Part shown: piece by piece, positions 52,199-64,000 of the stretch | How the letters are laid out: the number at the start of each line of letters is the position of its first letter | Position numbering within the stretch: the first letter of the stretch is position 1 | Assembly (NCBI GenBank): GCA_034509425.1 | Contig: JAVTVJ010000452.1 | Span: forward strand, 682,001-746,000 | Source of the DNA: Eopsaltria australis | Lineage: Eukaryota > Chordata > Aves > Passeriformes > Petroicidae | Reading direction: 5' to 3' | DNA length: 64,000 nt | The notes under the pieces: model-generated | Database searches by the model: none | The model's input: only the letters and a program-made list of their open reading frames with translations | Told to the model about the DNA's origin: nothing | Translations under genes and position numbers: made by a program

Positions 52199-52256
52199 CA
52201 CAGTAGGTATCACAGATCTGCAGTGGAACTGAATAATCTACATCTGTTCTCCAGCC
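52199..52256 (-). CDS. IL17REL: IL17RE-like exon J (last supported)
   Basis: Acceptor CCTTTTAAAAG is modest and the donor GTAAGT is strong. The 58 bases encode GWRTDVDYSVPLQICDTYC, matching the VWRSDVQFAWKHLLCPD segment that ends the ectodomain just before the membrane helix in IL-17RE. If the following intron were retained, the frame would stop after five more codons. Confidence 0.83.
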
Positions 52257-55200
52257 CTTTTAAAAGAAAGAATTGAGGCTTATTCCTCTTTCAGCAGAGC
52301 TGTTACTAAGCACTTGTGTTGACAAAATGAGATTGCTTTATTAGTTTACTCAAGTGACTGCGTTTTAAATGTTTTTAAATTAACACATATGGAGACTGTT
52401 GGTCTAGTGTATATTGAGTGAGTTGCAATCACTTTTAGGTCTCAAATGATAGAGTTAATAATAATTTTTGTTTTGTTGTTATTGTTGTCTGACAGATGAT
52501 GTCTTATTTACAAAATAAATAATTTATGCAGAAAATTATCAGTTTCCCCACCAAATTTCATTTCTCACTAGGGAAAGAACAACTACTCTCATTACTCAGG
52601 AGGCTCTTGCAAATCTCACTTTCGTCTTGCCTCTTTCTTCCCAGCAGCAGAAAGTGGAGGTGAGAAGGGCCTTCCAGGGAAGCTACTGGAGCCTCAGAAC
52701 TCCACTCTCACTTTCATTTCTCTCAGTGTCTGCTGAGAACATTAACTCCAGACAGGAATAAACCTCTGAGCTTCATGCTCATTTTCTATGAATAGAATTT
52801 CTTAATAAAGTTTAGCTATGGAAGTAGTGTGCAGAAATGTCAGGGATAATTTGCTCAGTTCTACTTTCCTGAGTGCTAATTCTAGGACACCACGTACTTG
52901 CTGTTCTGTTTACTATATGCCCCACCTTTTCTAGTCAATGTCAATTTTTGCAAATTCATCTATTATTTACTTGGATCTTTTGATAGCTTGAAGCTTTTAT
53001 TTTATGAAGGAACATATAAAGACAGAATTAACAATATCCTGGTATCCTTTTATCTGCCACTGACAAAGGAGCAAGATCATGGAGAGCAACTTCTCCGTTA
53101 ATTAATGTCATCTCAAAGAGAGGTGGTGACAGCACACCAAGCTATAAATCATGCTCTTTGCCAACTCGATTTACACAGTAATCAGATTTAGCTGGGAGAA
53201 GAAAGCAGTGAGAGTACCTGCTGGTTTGCTTCATTTTTTAATGATTTTTTCATTAGTTTATTTTGTGCAGGGTACCTGGCAAAAGCAAGACATATACCTG
53301 AATGCAAATTGTTGACCCACACATCTCCTGTGACATAGTGATTGAAACAGAATCTCCCTAATGAAGAAAAAAAAGAAATTGAAAATCACTATTTTCCATA
53401 CCCTGGAACAATGAAAACATACTGTGTCTCTCCAGGTCTTTGCTTTGATTTCCAATAATGCTATGTGTTCTACTATGTTAGAAAATTATTGGAAGGTTAT
53501 TTATTTTCAGAGATAACCCCAGATCTCAATAACTATAAGCAGCTGGTGTAGTTTTGCCAAGCACAGTGTAACAGCACAGGAAGAGGGCTAATGTTACTGC
53601 ATTTTATGGAGCATTACAAGGAGGACACTCTCACCCCACTGTTTGCTTCCTCCATCTTCATTTCTTTTCCCTGGTGTATGAGCTGAAGGGATGACCCTGT
53701 CTTTACAGTTCTTCTGGACTTCACATCCCATTGTATGCAGAGAACAAGCTGAGCCTTAGGGTAAAATTGTCCTAAATGACTGGCTTGACATTTAATATTT
53801 GATTGATTATGGTTTGTCCTCAAAATAGTGTTTGTTACTCCACCAATAGCTACGAATCCTACACCATGCTCTTCAGTGTGGCAAACTCCTACAGTAATTT
53901 GGGGGAAATTAGGTGAATACGTTCTTTTCCAAGCACAACTGGAAAGGAATCAACATTGGTTTCTGGGAACACAGAGTTAGGTCTTGATGAAAACTTTGTG
54001 TATACCACTCATGGTGTTGAGACAGAAACTGTATGTATTTATGTGAGGTCCCATTCTGTCACAATAGCAGAGGACAAAACAGCTTTGTACCACAGGGAAG
54101 AAAACAGCATTTTTAAATGCATCAGTGCCTTTATGAAACATACACTTCAATATCTAGCTGTGATTTATTAGTTCTCCACCATTATCCCTTTCACTTAGCA
54201 ATTCACACAGGGAACCTTTAAAACCAGAAAGTATAAACTCCACAGATTTCATGTGAAATAGACCAGTTTAAGGGAAGTGCTAGTGAACATTCCCTAAGTG
54301 TTGACAACACTTCTACCATACAGATCTCCATCTCTGCCAGTAATACAGCACTTTCAGTCAGCTTTTCCCTTAGGACAGACTCTTGATATTACTCTTGATA
54401 TCAATGCCCTCTGTGGTCTGTGTTAATTAGGATAGCTATTTTTTCCCAGGCCTTTACCCATGATTATTCAGCTCTAGGATCTCCTAGAAGAGCAAGTTAC
54501 CATCTTCTGCTTATGCATGTCCTTAGATTGAGCTGAGTTGGAAAATGCTGCTTTTAACAACTGCTCTGTTATATTCAGCACCAGAGGTGGAATAACGAGC
54601 TAAACTGATTAATTGGAAAAAAAATTCAGCATTCAGTGTCCAGCCCATTATGATTAAGAAATTCTTTTCATAACTGCCTGGTCATCAGGTTAGTTCTGGT
54701 ATGTGCACCCTTCTCACTAAAAGTATCACAAGTACCTGAAAAAGGCACAGCTGCATTGTGTCCCTGCATACAGTGGCAAATAAGTACATTGGAATATTCC
54801 TTAAAGAGAGGACAGATGTAGGAGCTATGCTTGTGTGTTCTAAAGCACATCCCCCTACAGTGAAGTTTACAAGCACAGTCAGGAGTAACAATTTAAATTG
54901 CAATATCTAGATTTCTCAAATTTCTCAAAATTCATCATATGACATGTCATGTACCTGGTCAGTGAAGCAGACAGCAGGAGCACATATTTAGCAGTGGACA
55001 TGAGACTACTGAGGAGCTGGCTGCTGTACCAGACAGATGCCTTTCAGCATGCTGGTCCTAGTAGTTACTAGGATCTATCCTGCTAATACTCTCCTGTTTG
55101 AAAAACAATGCTATGGCCACTCTTCTGCTCTTTGACCTCACTTTCCAGATGTGTCTCTCAGTAGATCACAGTCTGGGCCAACAAGGTAACTGATAGGCGA

Positions 55201-58200
55201 GGTTAAAGGGCAAACCACAGTGCTGCACTGAAAATGTGTGAGACATAGACTTACTTGGAGGACAGGAAGACAGGAAGACTAGCTGCTGCCTGAAACTGAA
55301 ATCTCACCCTCCCATAATCTTTTTCCACTCTGTCCCCACTTTGTTGGAAGAAGCACTTGTATAGTCACACAATCAGCTGGCTCAAAAATATAATTTGGTT
55401 AAAAACTAATCCTTTTTGCATGTTGAGTTTGTATTGGCAGCTGTGACATTTAGAGTTCATCATGGATTGATGCCTCAAGTCTTACATTTCATGATTTGCC
55501 AGGTCAGCTGTATCAGTGACCCATACATGAAATATTAACAGTAACATTTGCTGTATGCACAATACAAATACCACACTACAAAAATGACATTAAAAGAATA
55601 TTAAGGTTCCACTCAATAGTCATATCCTTTGATGTGACTCATTTGACTTCAGGATCTTTATTTATTTCTTGTTTCTGTGTGAGATCAGATTTAGCACTAC
55701 TTGCTTTTGAAATGTTCCACTAATTGATCCAATATGTACATGGTTTATTAATGGATTCAAGCTGCAGAACAATAAATGGAATAATAAATGAATGAAGTTA
55801 GGTATGTTTAAAAGTCTTACAATGTTTAAGAAAAAATATATACAAACCACAGAGACTGAATGGTGCATCCCAAGGGATTCACATGAAGCCATCTGTGTCC
55901 TGTTACACACAAGCACTGAGAAATGTGCCTTGGTTTGGGATGTGAAGGAAACTTGTATTTGTTCTGCAACTGCAGCAGTCCTCATTTTCCAGGCTGAAAT
56001 TAGGGGAAAAGACTTACTTTTAGATTACAAGGACCATACGTTATAATCTAAAATTTATGCCTAAAGTAAAAGCTTTTTGTATTTTTTTAAACACTGTCAA
56101 ATGATAAGGAAGTAATTATTTTGATTCCTACGAGTTACTTTTTATACTGATGAACACTAGATCTACTGAGGATACATAGAAGTAACAAGCTGTCAAATCT
56201 CTTTGACTGAATTTACAGTTTACAGTGTTACTTCTCACTTAACAGACTGCTCATATCTAGTGACTGCTTCAAATATTTTCCACAATATAATGTTATGCAA
56301 TTTTAAAAATATATATTTACCTGGAAATTCTCCATGAGCAAATGGACATTTAATCCAAGACCCTCGTTTGGTTGTAAACTGAAAGCAGAGAAATCTATTA
56401 GGAAACCCGAATTTTCCATTTCAAGCTATGAAAAAAATATTCAACTAATGACAGCCAGGGCATTCCAGAAAGTTGCAGAAGATTAATTCACAGCTTTCCT
56501 GCTTTATGCTGTCTTCCAACCCTTGACTTAAATTAGATCCCTTAATTCTTCAGGTATTTATAATCATAGACATTTTACAGAAATATCTGATTCCACTTAC
56601 TTAAAAGTAATCTAAAAGAAAACAATAATATGCCCATATTAGCCTTATTTGGCATTTTTTCCCAAATAGAATAGTAAGAGATACTGCATTAAATGTACTG
56701 TAGCGATCATTTTATTTTCAAATATTTACTATGAAAATCTTTATATGTTAAGTTCAGCACATTCTTCAGAGTTTGCATTGACCAAAACCATTTTTCCTGT
56801 TTTTCTTAAATTAAAAAAAAAAATGAAGGGCACAATCTGGCCTGTGTCCTATCTGTCATTGCTGTTGCACTTCAAAACAATTACCTTCTAATCTTTCACT
56901 TTTCCTTCATTCTCAGTTCCCATTCATCAGAGCCACAGAACAAAATATTGATCATAAAGAATATCAGCAATTCTTTTAGAGACAGAAGAACGGCAGTTAA
57001 TATGTGTTTTACAAAGAAATCCCTTTACCTTCATGCAAAGTCTTGGGTGAGTGTCCACACGAGAATATTTAACCTGCTGGAAGACAGAGCACTCAGCATT
57101 AGCTAGTTTTATTAATTAGTTTCGCAAAATCAGTTAGTGAAAACTTTCATGGTTTGATGACTGAGAAGGGAACTGGTTTGTTTACTTCATAAGCATCCCA
57201 GGAAGTTAATCACATAAAATGGTTAGAAACAACTGCTGCTTTGGATTATTGAATGCTTTGCCTTTTTTTTTATCTGCAACATGTAGCATTTTTTATGGTC
57301 AGCCTGACCCGTTAGAGCTAAATTAATTGATTCCATGGTGACTTGTACAAAATTCTGATTACACAGTCATCTTGTTTCCTTTATTTGCCACTCATGAACA
57401 ACTCAGCAGAACACTTAAACATACATCCAAAAGTATTCCACCATCAGTTGAGAAATCTTTCAATTTTCCATATCCGCATTTCAGAACAGTGAAATGTAGG
57501 CTGAATTCTAGAAATCCACTTAAGCAAAACACAAAATGTTTTCTTGATTAACAGCTGTTTACCCATCAAGGGCTTCACCACAAAAAGCCTTGTCCTATAT
57601 AAACAATTGCTACACATATAAGTGATCCTACTTAAATAAACCCTGTTGCTCAAGTGACTGAGCACAATACATGGCCAAACACTTCCTTCCTGTAACTTCT
57701 TTTGAGAACATTATGTCCTCAGGTACATCCAGAACAGTGTCCCAGACAATTGTTCTGTGTGAATCTACTCAGGCCTGGAGACAGCGTTGTCATTGACAGA
57801 GAAAGCCCCAGCCTCAGTAAAGAGGAGTTTTTCGCACCTGAGTCAGTACATGTGCATTGCATTGGAGTGTGTGGCCTTGTGTGGGTTTACAGGGCAGCTG
57901 GCCCTATCTGAGGAATCTGCAGTAATTTCCAGCATACTACAGAGATGGTTTTCAGGGTTACAGTACAACAAATGAACCAAATTCAATATCAAACTTGTTA
58001 GAATTAATGAGGAAAAAAAAGGGAATTCATTCTATCCATGAATGTTGGTGATCCTTGTGAGACCCTTCCAGCTCTAGATACTATATGGTTCTATGATTAA
58101 TATTAATATTCTACCATTAAATGCAATCAGTAAATACAGAAAAACACTCTATAATAAAGTTGGGCTCTGTTCTGGTAACAGATACAATTACCAGCCAGAC

Positions 58201-61200
58201 CTCATTTTAGTCTTATTTTCTTTATTTTCTTTCTTTTTCACTCATGCAAGCAATGAGTTGTTGCCAGCAGATGAATAATCCCACAGGGATCATTCACATC
58301 TAAAATTAAATTAATCTGTTTTTTCGAGATCAGAGCTTTGTTGGAACTCATAAATGATGAATCTGAACAATCACTAAAGGCTTGGGCAGGAGTTCCTAAT
58401 CACAAAAACATTCGACAGTCTTGAGTCAGCCCCCACCCCCTCCCCAATCATGTCATCAGAATAATAATATTAATCCAAAAGTTTCAAAATTAACATCTTA
58501 TATTTGATTTTATTTGACTTTTCAGCTGTTACTTTAGGTTTGCTGCCTTGTCTCCACAATCAGGCAAGCCTGAAATTTACTTTTCTTAATGAAATTAATT
58601 CTAATGAACCTCAAAAACCCAGAGCATGCAGCATCAACAGATTCCAGATTGAAGTGTTAAGCTATTCAAGACATACGCATTTGAAAACCCTTCTCAATTT
58701 GACAAAATAAGTGCTGGAAGAACTAAGGGATACAATATTTCAGCACCCACAACTTCAAAACACTGGACCAGGTTGAGGAAGGCACTTCAGAAAGAACTTA
58801 ATTACAAAACAATTGTGCCGTACCAAAGTACTGTTATGTCTCCAGAAATATTTAAAGAGATTGAGCTTCATCTCATTTACATTTTTGGTATCAAATCCCT
58901 CCAACCTATTATGCCTATCTACAGATGAGAAGAGTTGCCCTCGAAACGTGTCTGTCTCCCTTACTTTAAAAGGAATCTGACATGAACTATAAATAAAAAG
59001 CAGATCCTATTTATTCCAAAGGATTTAGCAAACTTTACTAACTGCCCAGTCATCTCCACTTTTTATTTCTTTATAATGAGTCAGTGACCATTTTGAATAA
59101 ATCCTGTGATTAATGTGCAAGAACAGACTGTGATTATGAATAGGTTTAAGTATCAGAGAAGAAGAGAGGAATTTACAACTGCTCTTATTCCAAAGTCTAG
59201 CTCTTCACATTATGCCTTTGATGATGGCCTTCAATCTCACAGTTTGAACTAATCCACATAGCTCTTACTTTCTCAGGAGAATTTTTGAAAGAGTTTTCTA
59301 TATCTTCACAATGGTCATTCGACTTGGTGAACCTGCATAGGTTAACCATGACAAGGACAGGACAGGCTGGCTCCCAAGCAAGGGTTTGTGTCGATGGGTT
59401 ATAAACAATATTGTCCCATAGCACCTGCGTATCTGTGCACAAAGAGAGAGGGAGAACATTATTCAAGATATCCAGACAGGAATCAACACTGTTAATAAGT
59501 CTGATACTTCTACATTCCTCTGGTACCTTAGCTTTAAACAAAAATCTTGGATTTAACGCAAGAAAACACACTTAGGCCACAGTTTTCTCTGTTTGCCTGG
59601 TGAAAGATATACTTTCATATGTGTGTAAATAAGACAATTTCTTTTTCAGCTGTCATCTCAGACCAAATTCGTACATTGCTGGAATATTTGTGTGAATAAT
59701 TTCCCCTCAAGAATGGAACGCACATAGGTGGTTAATTGTCTCCTTTTTCAACTCCCTGCTCCCTCCTTTAAGTTGGGTATTGGACACCTTCTTCAAAAGT
59801 CTCCTGGAAGCCCTCTTCTCACACTATTTCTAAGCTGACCTTTTATTCCATCTCGCCAGTGTGTGTGTCACTTAAGAAAATGCTGGAAATGACTAGAAAG
59901 TTACTTATTGTTTATGTTGGCATAAACTTGGTGAACTATTTGGTCTGAAAGTAAGTTATTTCATCTCCCACAGTAAAATAAACCAATATGATGATTTCCT
60001 TGAAGTTTTGCAATACATGATTTTCACTGTAGATTAATTTAAATTGTTATATACTAATGGAGCTGCTGAAAGTCACTCCTGTAAAAAGTAATCACAATAA
60101 TCACACAGTACTTGCCATTTTCAAAGGGGCAGAGTTGTATCCTCCTTGCATCTGGAAGTGCCAGCCAACCCTACAAACAACCAATGGACATTAGTTAGAG
60201 ATTCTCAGACATACATGTTTTTAACATTTCAGGTAGAATGTGACAGAAAAATTTTCCCCCAAAGACAAGGATGCTATATTTGTTAGAAAGCTTTGGAAGT
60301 AATTTTTTAAAAGAAGTTTTGCACTATATTTTCATTTTATTGTTCATCATGAGGGGCGCTGAACTAAGGTGATCCCTTCTAACATTATATTCGTACTATT
60401 TCTAAGTCATATATTTAGCCCAATTTCATTTAGAAAGTCTTCCCGTTTGATTTTCATTAAGTTTCTTACAGTGTCATTACTTTTTAGGGGTATCAAAACA
60501 TTCAGTAATCATAATATAAGATCTCCTGGTCTGGGCAATGGTAAAAGACGCATCCTTAAAATCTGAAGATTAACTCTCTAACCAATATTCAAGTACATGT
60601 GCATGGCTGCTGCTATACCCTATTTATTTAGATTCATGTGCAAATGTTTCTGTTATTTAGAGTTCCCATGTTTTTCCTCAGAAATCCTATTGCCGAATTT
60701 TCTGTGTATACACTGAGAGGAATAATATTTTTCTAGTGACCTCATTTTCAGAGTGGAATGAAAAAATTCCCTAGGCTTGGAAGAGACTTTGTGGTTCATC
60801 TTGTGTATTTAGGTATGTGATTTTAGGTCCCACAATGTACACATCTAAGTGTGACTACAGTGCTCAAATTACTGTCACAGTAGCCTTATGAAGACCTAGC
60901 CAGGGCAGCCAGTAGAATCTACAGAGCAGTCCAGCACATCCCAAAAGGGCCATCTACCTTTGCTGAGTTGAGCAACTGACTGCATTAATTAGATCTCCAT
61001 TTATTTTTTAAGAGTTTGGACACCTCATTCAAATGTAGGTATTGATATTTGGATATCTCAGTTTAGATACCTTAATCTGCAAGGTAAATCCAACCCCAAA
61101 ATTCAGTGAGAAACTAGGTTCACATAATGTCTGTGTTATCAAGATAATTCTAAATTTATTTTTTATTTTAAAATTTCTTTCTTTTTATTTTTTATTCCTT

Positions 61201-63660
61201 GTATGAAAGATATTCCAAAATCTCACTTCTCAAGTTATCAGAAAAATCTGTAACTAACTTGAATATATTCATGGAATGAAGTTTATCCCCCTTCATTCCC
61301 ATTGCAAGAATGGCTTTTTTTTTTTTTTAAATCTTATTTTTCCTTGTAAGTGACCCCTCTGGTCTGTATTTACACAGCAAACATATTTTATCTTTGTATG
61401 TGTTTTACCAGGCAAATGGAAACATGGTATTTGAATCTCCTTTGTAAAACAGTCTCTTCATCCGCCAACTATTATAGAATTTTTATGTACATCTTCCTTT
61501 TGAATTAATCTTTCTTAAATATGGATACAAGAATTCCTTACAGTATTTCAAAGGCCTTGCCCATGCTTTCCTGTCAGCTTGGAATAATCTAACTCACTAG
61601 ACTTTTGCTCATGTTTACATCATGGAAGCAAGCTAGTTAATCACCCTGTGATCCACTATTTAACACAGATCTTTTTTCTTCCGCTGTTATTTCTAAATGA
61701 GGACTCACATCTTACAGCAAAAATTCTTTTTATTAAAGCAAGTGCATGAACTTACACTTCATACTTTACACTTCATCTTCCTTCAATTATGTCACAAACG
61801 AAGATCTCTAGTCTCTTCCAATTACCCTGACCCTCTCCCATTTTGATTACACATCCCAGCTGTGCTCCAGCAAATCCCATGACACATTCCTGCATTTTGC
61901 GCCTGTGCCATTGATGAAAACATTTCTATGAGAATGGCTCTAAGTGTCATCCTTAAATAACCTCCCTACCAGGCTCATCCAACAGGAGTTGCTGAGTGAG
62001 CCCTGCCGGTAGGTATTATCTACCACACAAATCTTGTTCTCGCTCTCACTTTCCTCAATTCCTGTTTTAGTTTCTCATGCAATACTATATCAAATGCTGC
62101 TGATATTCAGTCAGATTAAGTCTTCTGTCTTTTCATTGCTTAGAAAAAATCAGACAAAATAATATTACGTAACACATTCCATAAATTATTGTAAATTTTA
62201 TCCCATTTTCTTCTGATTGCCATGTTTTAATTTGCATTTCCTAAAAAATCTCTTCCTTACATTTATGTTATCCTAAGGTCAAAAAAGCCATAGTCAAAAA
62301 CCTGGGTCTAGAGCCTTTTTCCTCAGGTTTTTCCTCCTTTCTTAGCACAATTCCCTCATAAAATTTCTTTAATCAAAAACACAAATATCTACCAAATTCC
62401 AGACTGTATTACCTCAATGCAAAGACAAGGGAGTAGCTGAGAGTATTTCAGAGAAACGGATTTAAAAGATTCCTTTCCTTTTATCTGAAATGAAAAAGAT
62501 GGCCATAAATCCAGGACAGTAAATGACTTTTAATAAAGCTAAATAATAGATATAGATAGCTATAGATACAGATGGATGTAGATAGATGTAGATGGCATTT
62601 CCTATAACTATCACCTTAATGAGCATTGCCACCTGCAAGGCCGCCCCACCAGTTCCCCAAACCACAGTGAGTTTAACTCACCACAGCAAATGCCCCAACA
62701 TCTTCACAGGTAAACCATTTGTAGCACAGCCGAACATAATAATCTTGATCTCCAGGAAAGTTGGATACATTCACTGTTACAATTTTCCTTGCTCTGTCTA
62801 AATTATAATCTAACTTTCCAGCTGAAAAAAAAATAAAATCAAGCATGAAATTATTACATGTTTCTTTATAACTTTATTTATAAAAGGTACAGAATATATT
62901 TCATAACCTGATAGAGATGAAACTCAACATCTCTAGATTCTTACCTAGAATGTTTGAAATTATTATTACTTTTATACTCTAATAGTTCTCATGTTCTTTT
63001 TTAAGAGATATAATTTTCATTCAATATTACTTAGTTTAGCACTTGTAATACTGAAAGACCAAGACACCTACCGATTTTACCTCAATATTAGTACTTGAAA
63101 TCTTATGTAGTTTATGTACAAATATTTGAAATACACACGCTGATACTACTATAAGTGCTGATTGTCCCAAGATTGTAATTTTCTTACATAGAGAGTATGT
63201 GCAACTATGATAGATATATGTAATATGTGGGAGAATACTTCATTATATATATATTCACAGGTATGCCAAAAGCAGTATAGCAGTTTGGCAAACTAATTTC
63301 AATCTATTTATGATGTCTGTCTATAGAGAAAACATAAAACCAGCAATCCTAGGTGCATTAAAAGAACACAAATCCAAACTTTTTATTTCCAAAAGTTCAG
63401 GAATCAAATAGACTATAAAAACCTTTACCTCCCATGTGGCATTTTCAGTAGCAATATATTTCCAGAACATTACCTATCGACTACATGATAATTGTAAGTA
63501 GTGGTAGTTGGAAATCATTACTTTGTCTCCCTGCTTATTTAAGTGTGAAAACATTTCATTGTATAGGCCACCAGAAATATCTCACAGTTCTAAGTTGCAT
63601 AGAAGATCAGCTCACCCGAACAAGCTGGAATGTATTTTCCCACATCACTGTTTCTGCAAT
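52199..63660 (-). CDS. IL17REL: Interleukin-17 receptor E-like ectodomain gene, ten exons, partial at 5' and perhaps 3'
   Basis: Ten minus-strand exons join in phase: 63616-63660, 62682-62821, 62413-62484, 60116-60170, 59269-59432, 57029-57073, 56321-56378, 55848-55993, 53298-53357 and 52199-52256. They encode about 281 residues that follow the extracellular part of IL-17 receptor E block by block. These blocks are YIPACS, LDYNLDRARKIVTV with VRLCYKWFTCED, LLPCLCIE, IQLCPFEN, LAWEPACPV with VNLCRF, VDTHPRLCMK, WIKCPF, IQVSFTSQTKAHFSV, TICIQ and GWRTDVDYSVPLQIC. The family binds IL-17 cytokines at the cell surface through two fibronectin-like ectodomains. No transmembrane or SEFIR signalling exon was found downstream. 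This, and the large introns in AT-rich DNA, favour the paralogue IL17REL over IL17RE itself. The signal peptide exon lies beyond base 64000. The family call is firm and the paralogue call is moderate. Confidence 0.82.
53298..53357 (-). CDS. IL17REL: IL17RE-like exon I
   Basis: Acceptor TCTTCATTAG, donor GTATAT, 60 bases, phase 0 at both ends. It encodes GDSVSITMSQEMCGSTICIQ, matching the PVSLDLIIPF...CCVLVW strand pair of IL-17RE. The adjacent cysteines of IL-17RE are here spaced C-x4-C. Confidence 0.8.
55848..55993 (-). CDS. IL17REL: IL17RE-like exon H, weak donor
   Basis: Acceptor CCCCTAATTTCAG, 146 bases. It encodes AWKMRTAAVAEQIQVSFTSQ and then TKAHFSVLVC, aligning with the W-N-V and HFSSRMHATFS strands of IL-17RE. 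The only in-frame exit is GTTTGT, a poor donor, so the 3' edge is less sure than the body. Confidence 0.82.
56321..56378 (-). CDS. IL17REL: IL17RE-like exon G
   Basis: Acceptor CTGCTTTCAG, donor GTAAAT, 58 bases, ending one base into a codon. It encodes FTTKRGSWIKCPFAHGEFP, matching the segment of IL-17RE that ends in a conserved Cys-Pro. Confidence 0.87.
57029..57073 (-). CDS. IL17REL: IL17RE-like exon F
   Basis: Acceptor CCTGCTGG-side AG (CCAGCAG), donor GTAAAG, 45 bases, phase 0 at both ends. It encodes VKYSRVDTHPRLCMK, parallel to the VDLHPQLCFK segment of IL-17RE. Confidence 0.88.
58042..58099 (+). mobile_element. CR1 LINE 3' tip inside an intron
   Basis: The words TTGGTGATCCTTGTGAGACC and CTTCCAGCTCTAGATACTAT, followed by GGTTCTATGATT, are the terminal 55-60 bases of a CR1. 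It lies in the intron between receptor exons E and F, in antisense orientation to the gene. Confidence 0.8.
59269..59432 (-). CDS. IL17REL: IL17RE-like exon E
   Basis: Acceptor TCTCTTTGTGCACAG, donor GTAAGA, 164 bases, the longest exon. It encodes LWDNIVYNPSTQTLAWEPAC and then PVLVMVNLCRF, matching the start of the second ectodomain of IL-17RE and its relatives, including the W-x-P-x-C-P and V-x-L-C motifs. The open frame runs past the acceptor without a splice purpose. Confidence 0.92.
60116..60170 (-). CDS. IL17REL: IL17RE-like exon D, GC donor
   Basis: Acceptor TTGTTTGTAG, 55 bases, encoding GWLALPDARRIQLCPFEN, which matches the CPF block of the family. It ends one base into a codon at a non-canonical donor, GCAAGT. 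A nearby GT (five bases on) would break the frame into exon E, so the GC donor is strongly implied. Confidence 0.82.
62413..62484 (-). CDS. IL17REL: IL17RE-like exon C
   Basis: Acceptor TTTTTCATTTCAG, donor GTAATA, 72 bases, phase 0 at both ends. It encodes VSLKYSQLLPCLCIE. The LLPCLCIE octamer is a signature of the IL-17RE subfamily and anchors the whole model. Confidence 0.93.
62543..62594 (+). repeat. Degenerate TAGA-type simple repeat
   Basis: Imperfect units of TAGA and GATG fill about 50 bases in the intron between receptor exons B and C. Confidence 0.8.
62682..62821 (-). CDS. IL17REL: IL17RE-like exon B
   Basis: Acceptor TTTTTTTTCAG, donor GTGAGT, 140 bases. It encodes LDYNLDRARKIVTVNVSNF and then YYVRLCYKWFTCEDVG, the best-conserved block of the first ectodomain. 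The spacing of the two cysteines and the tryptophan (C-x2-W-x2-C) is as in IL-17RE. It contains one N-glycosylation site (NVS). Confidence 0.9.
63616..63660 (-). CDS. IL17REL: IL17RE-like exon A (first visible)
   Basis: Acceptor CTTCTACTTTGCAG, donor GTGAGC. The 45 bases give CRNSDVGKYIPACS after a split codon and end one base into the next. They match the N-terminal YIPC-containing segment of IL-17RE. The first two bases complete a codon begun in an exon that I could not find, presumably right of the window. Confidence 0.75.
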
Positions 63661-64000
63661 CTGCAAAGTAGAAGCCAGATTTTGTCTCAGTGCTGCTTTA
63701 TTCATATAACTGTGTAAACAAGCTGCTAAATTATCCTATAGATTCCCAACAGGAAACCTCTCTCATCCCTCTTCTTAAAGGCAGATTTACATCCACTTTT
63801 AGATAAACAGCAAAAAAGAGAAGTACTCTTCCCACACATAGAGATTATATCACAATATGCCTTAAGGAACAATCTCCCCACTCTGGGGTTTTACTGGGAA
63901 ATCTCATCAGCAGTTAAGGCTATAGTTGAGGATGTAGCACCACATTTCTTTACCTAGAACCAACAACAATTTGAGTAATAATATTAATTTCAGTTACTTT

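Noticed and set aside
53632..53751. Minus-strand segment considered as the receptor exon between exons G and I
   Set aside because: It has AG and GT flanks and is open, but its peptide does not match the family and the phase-correct reading is unlike any receptor strand. The segment at 55848-55993 fits phase and sequence far better.
63954..64000. Leucine-rich minus-strand stretch before a GTAAAG, considered as the signal peptide exon
   Set aside because: The reading gives a run of Leu and Ile in the right phase, but there is an in-frame stop just upstream and no start codon between, so it cannot begin the protein.

Overview
The window looks like bird nuclear DNA, most likely from a songbird. 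The evidence is several CR1 LINE fragments of the avian type, a tRNA-Ile-headed SINE with a CR1 tail (the architecture of the passerine family TguSINE1), and an ERVL-type LTR with avian features. Most of the window is AT-rich, with large introns and long gene-free stretches, as in a macrochromosomal region. There are no prokaryotic operons, and almost every open frame of 60-120 codons is chance or repeat-derived.

The one gene I can support lies on the minus strand at the right end, about 52.2-63.7 kb. Ten short exons with splice sites and matching phases join into one open frame of about 280 codons. It reads as the ectodomain of an IL-17 receptor E-type protein, and IL17REL is the best guess. 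Its 5' end (signal peptide and start codon) lies beyond the right edge. I could not find a transmembrane or cytoplasmic SEFIR exon in the 52 kb downstream, so the product may be a secreted receptor. A weak extra exon candidate at 51.75-51.83 kb would close the frame with a stop. One intron appears to use a GC-AG splice pair.

From left to right: a truncated ERVL-type LTR (1-572), a 1 kb CR1 (1.6-2.6 kb), an A-rich tract with 43 A (about 4 kb), the tRNA-Ile SINE (about 5 kb), a GC-rich patch (7.65-7.95 kb), a CR1 3' end (10.5-10.7 kb), a possible ancient SINE (about 16 kb), an old CR1 followed by a CpG island that resembles an LTR (25.1-26.7 kb), more CR1 pieces (33.2, 34.8, 41.0 and 58.0 kb), an (AAT)19 microsatellite (51.7 kb), then the receptor gene. 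The intervals between hold no gene that I can defend.

All family calls come from reading the sequence and from recalled family features. No database search was possible.
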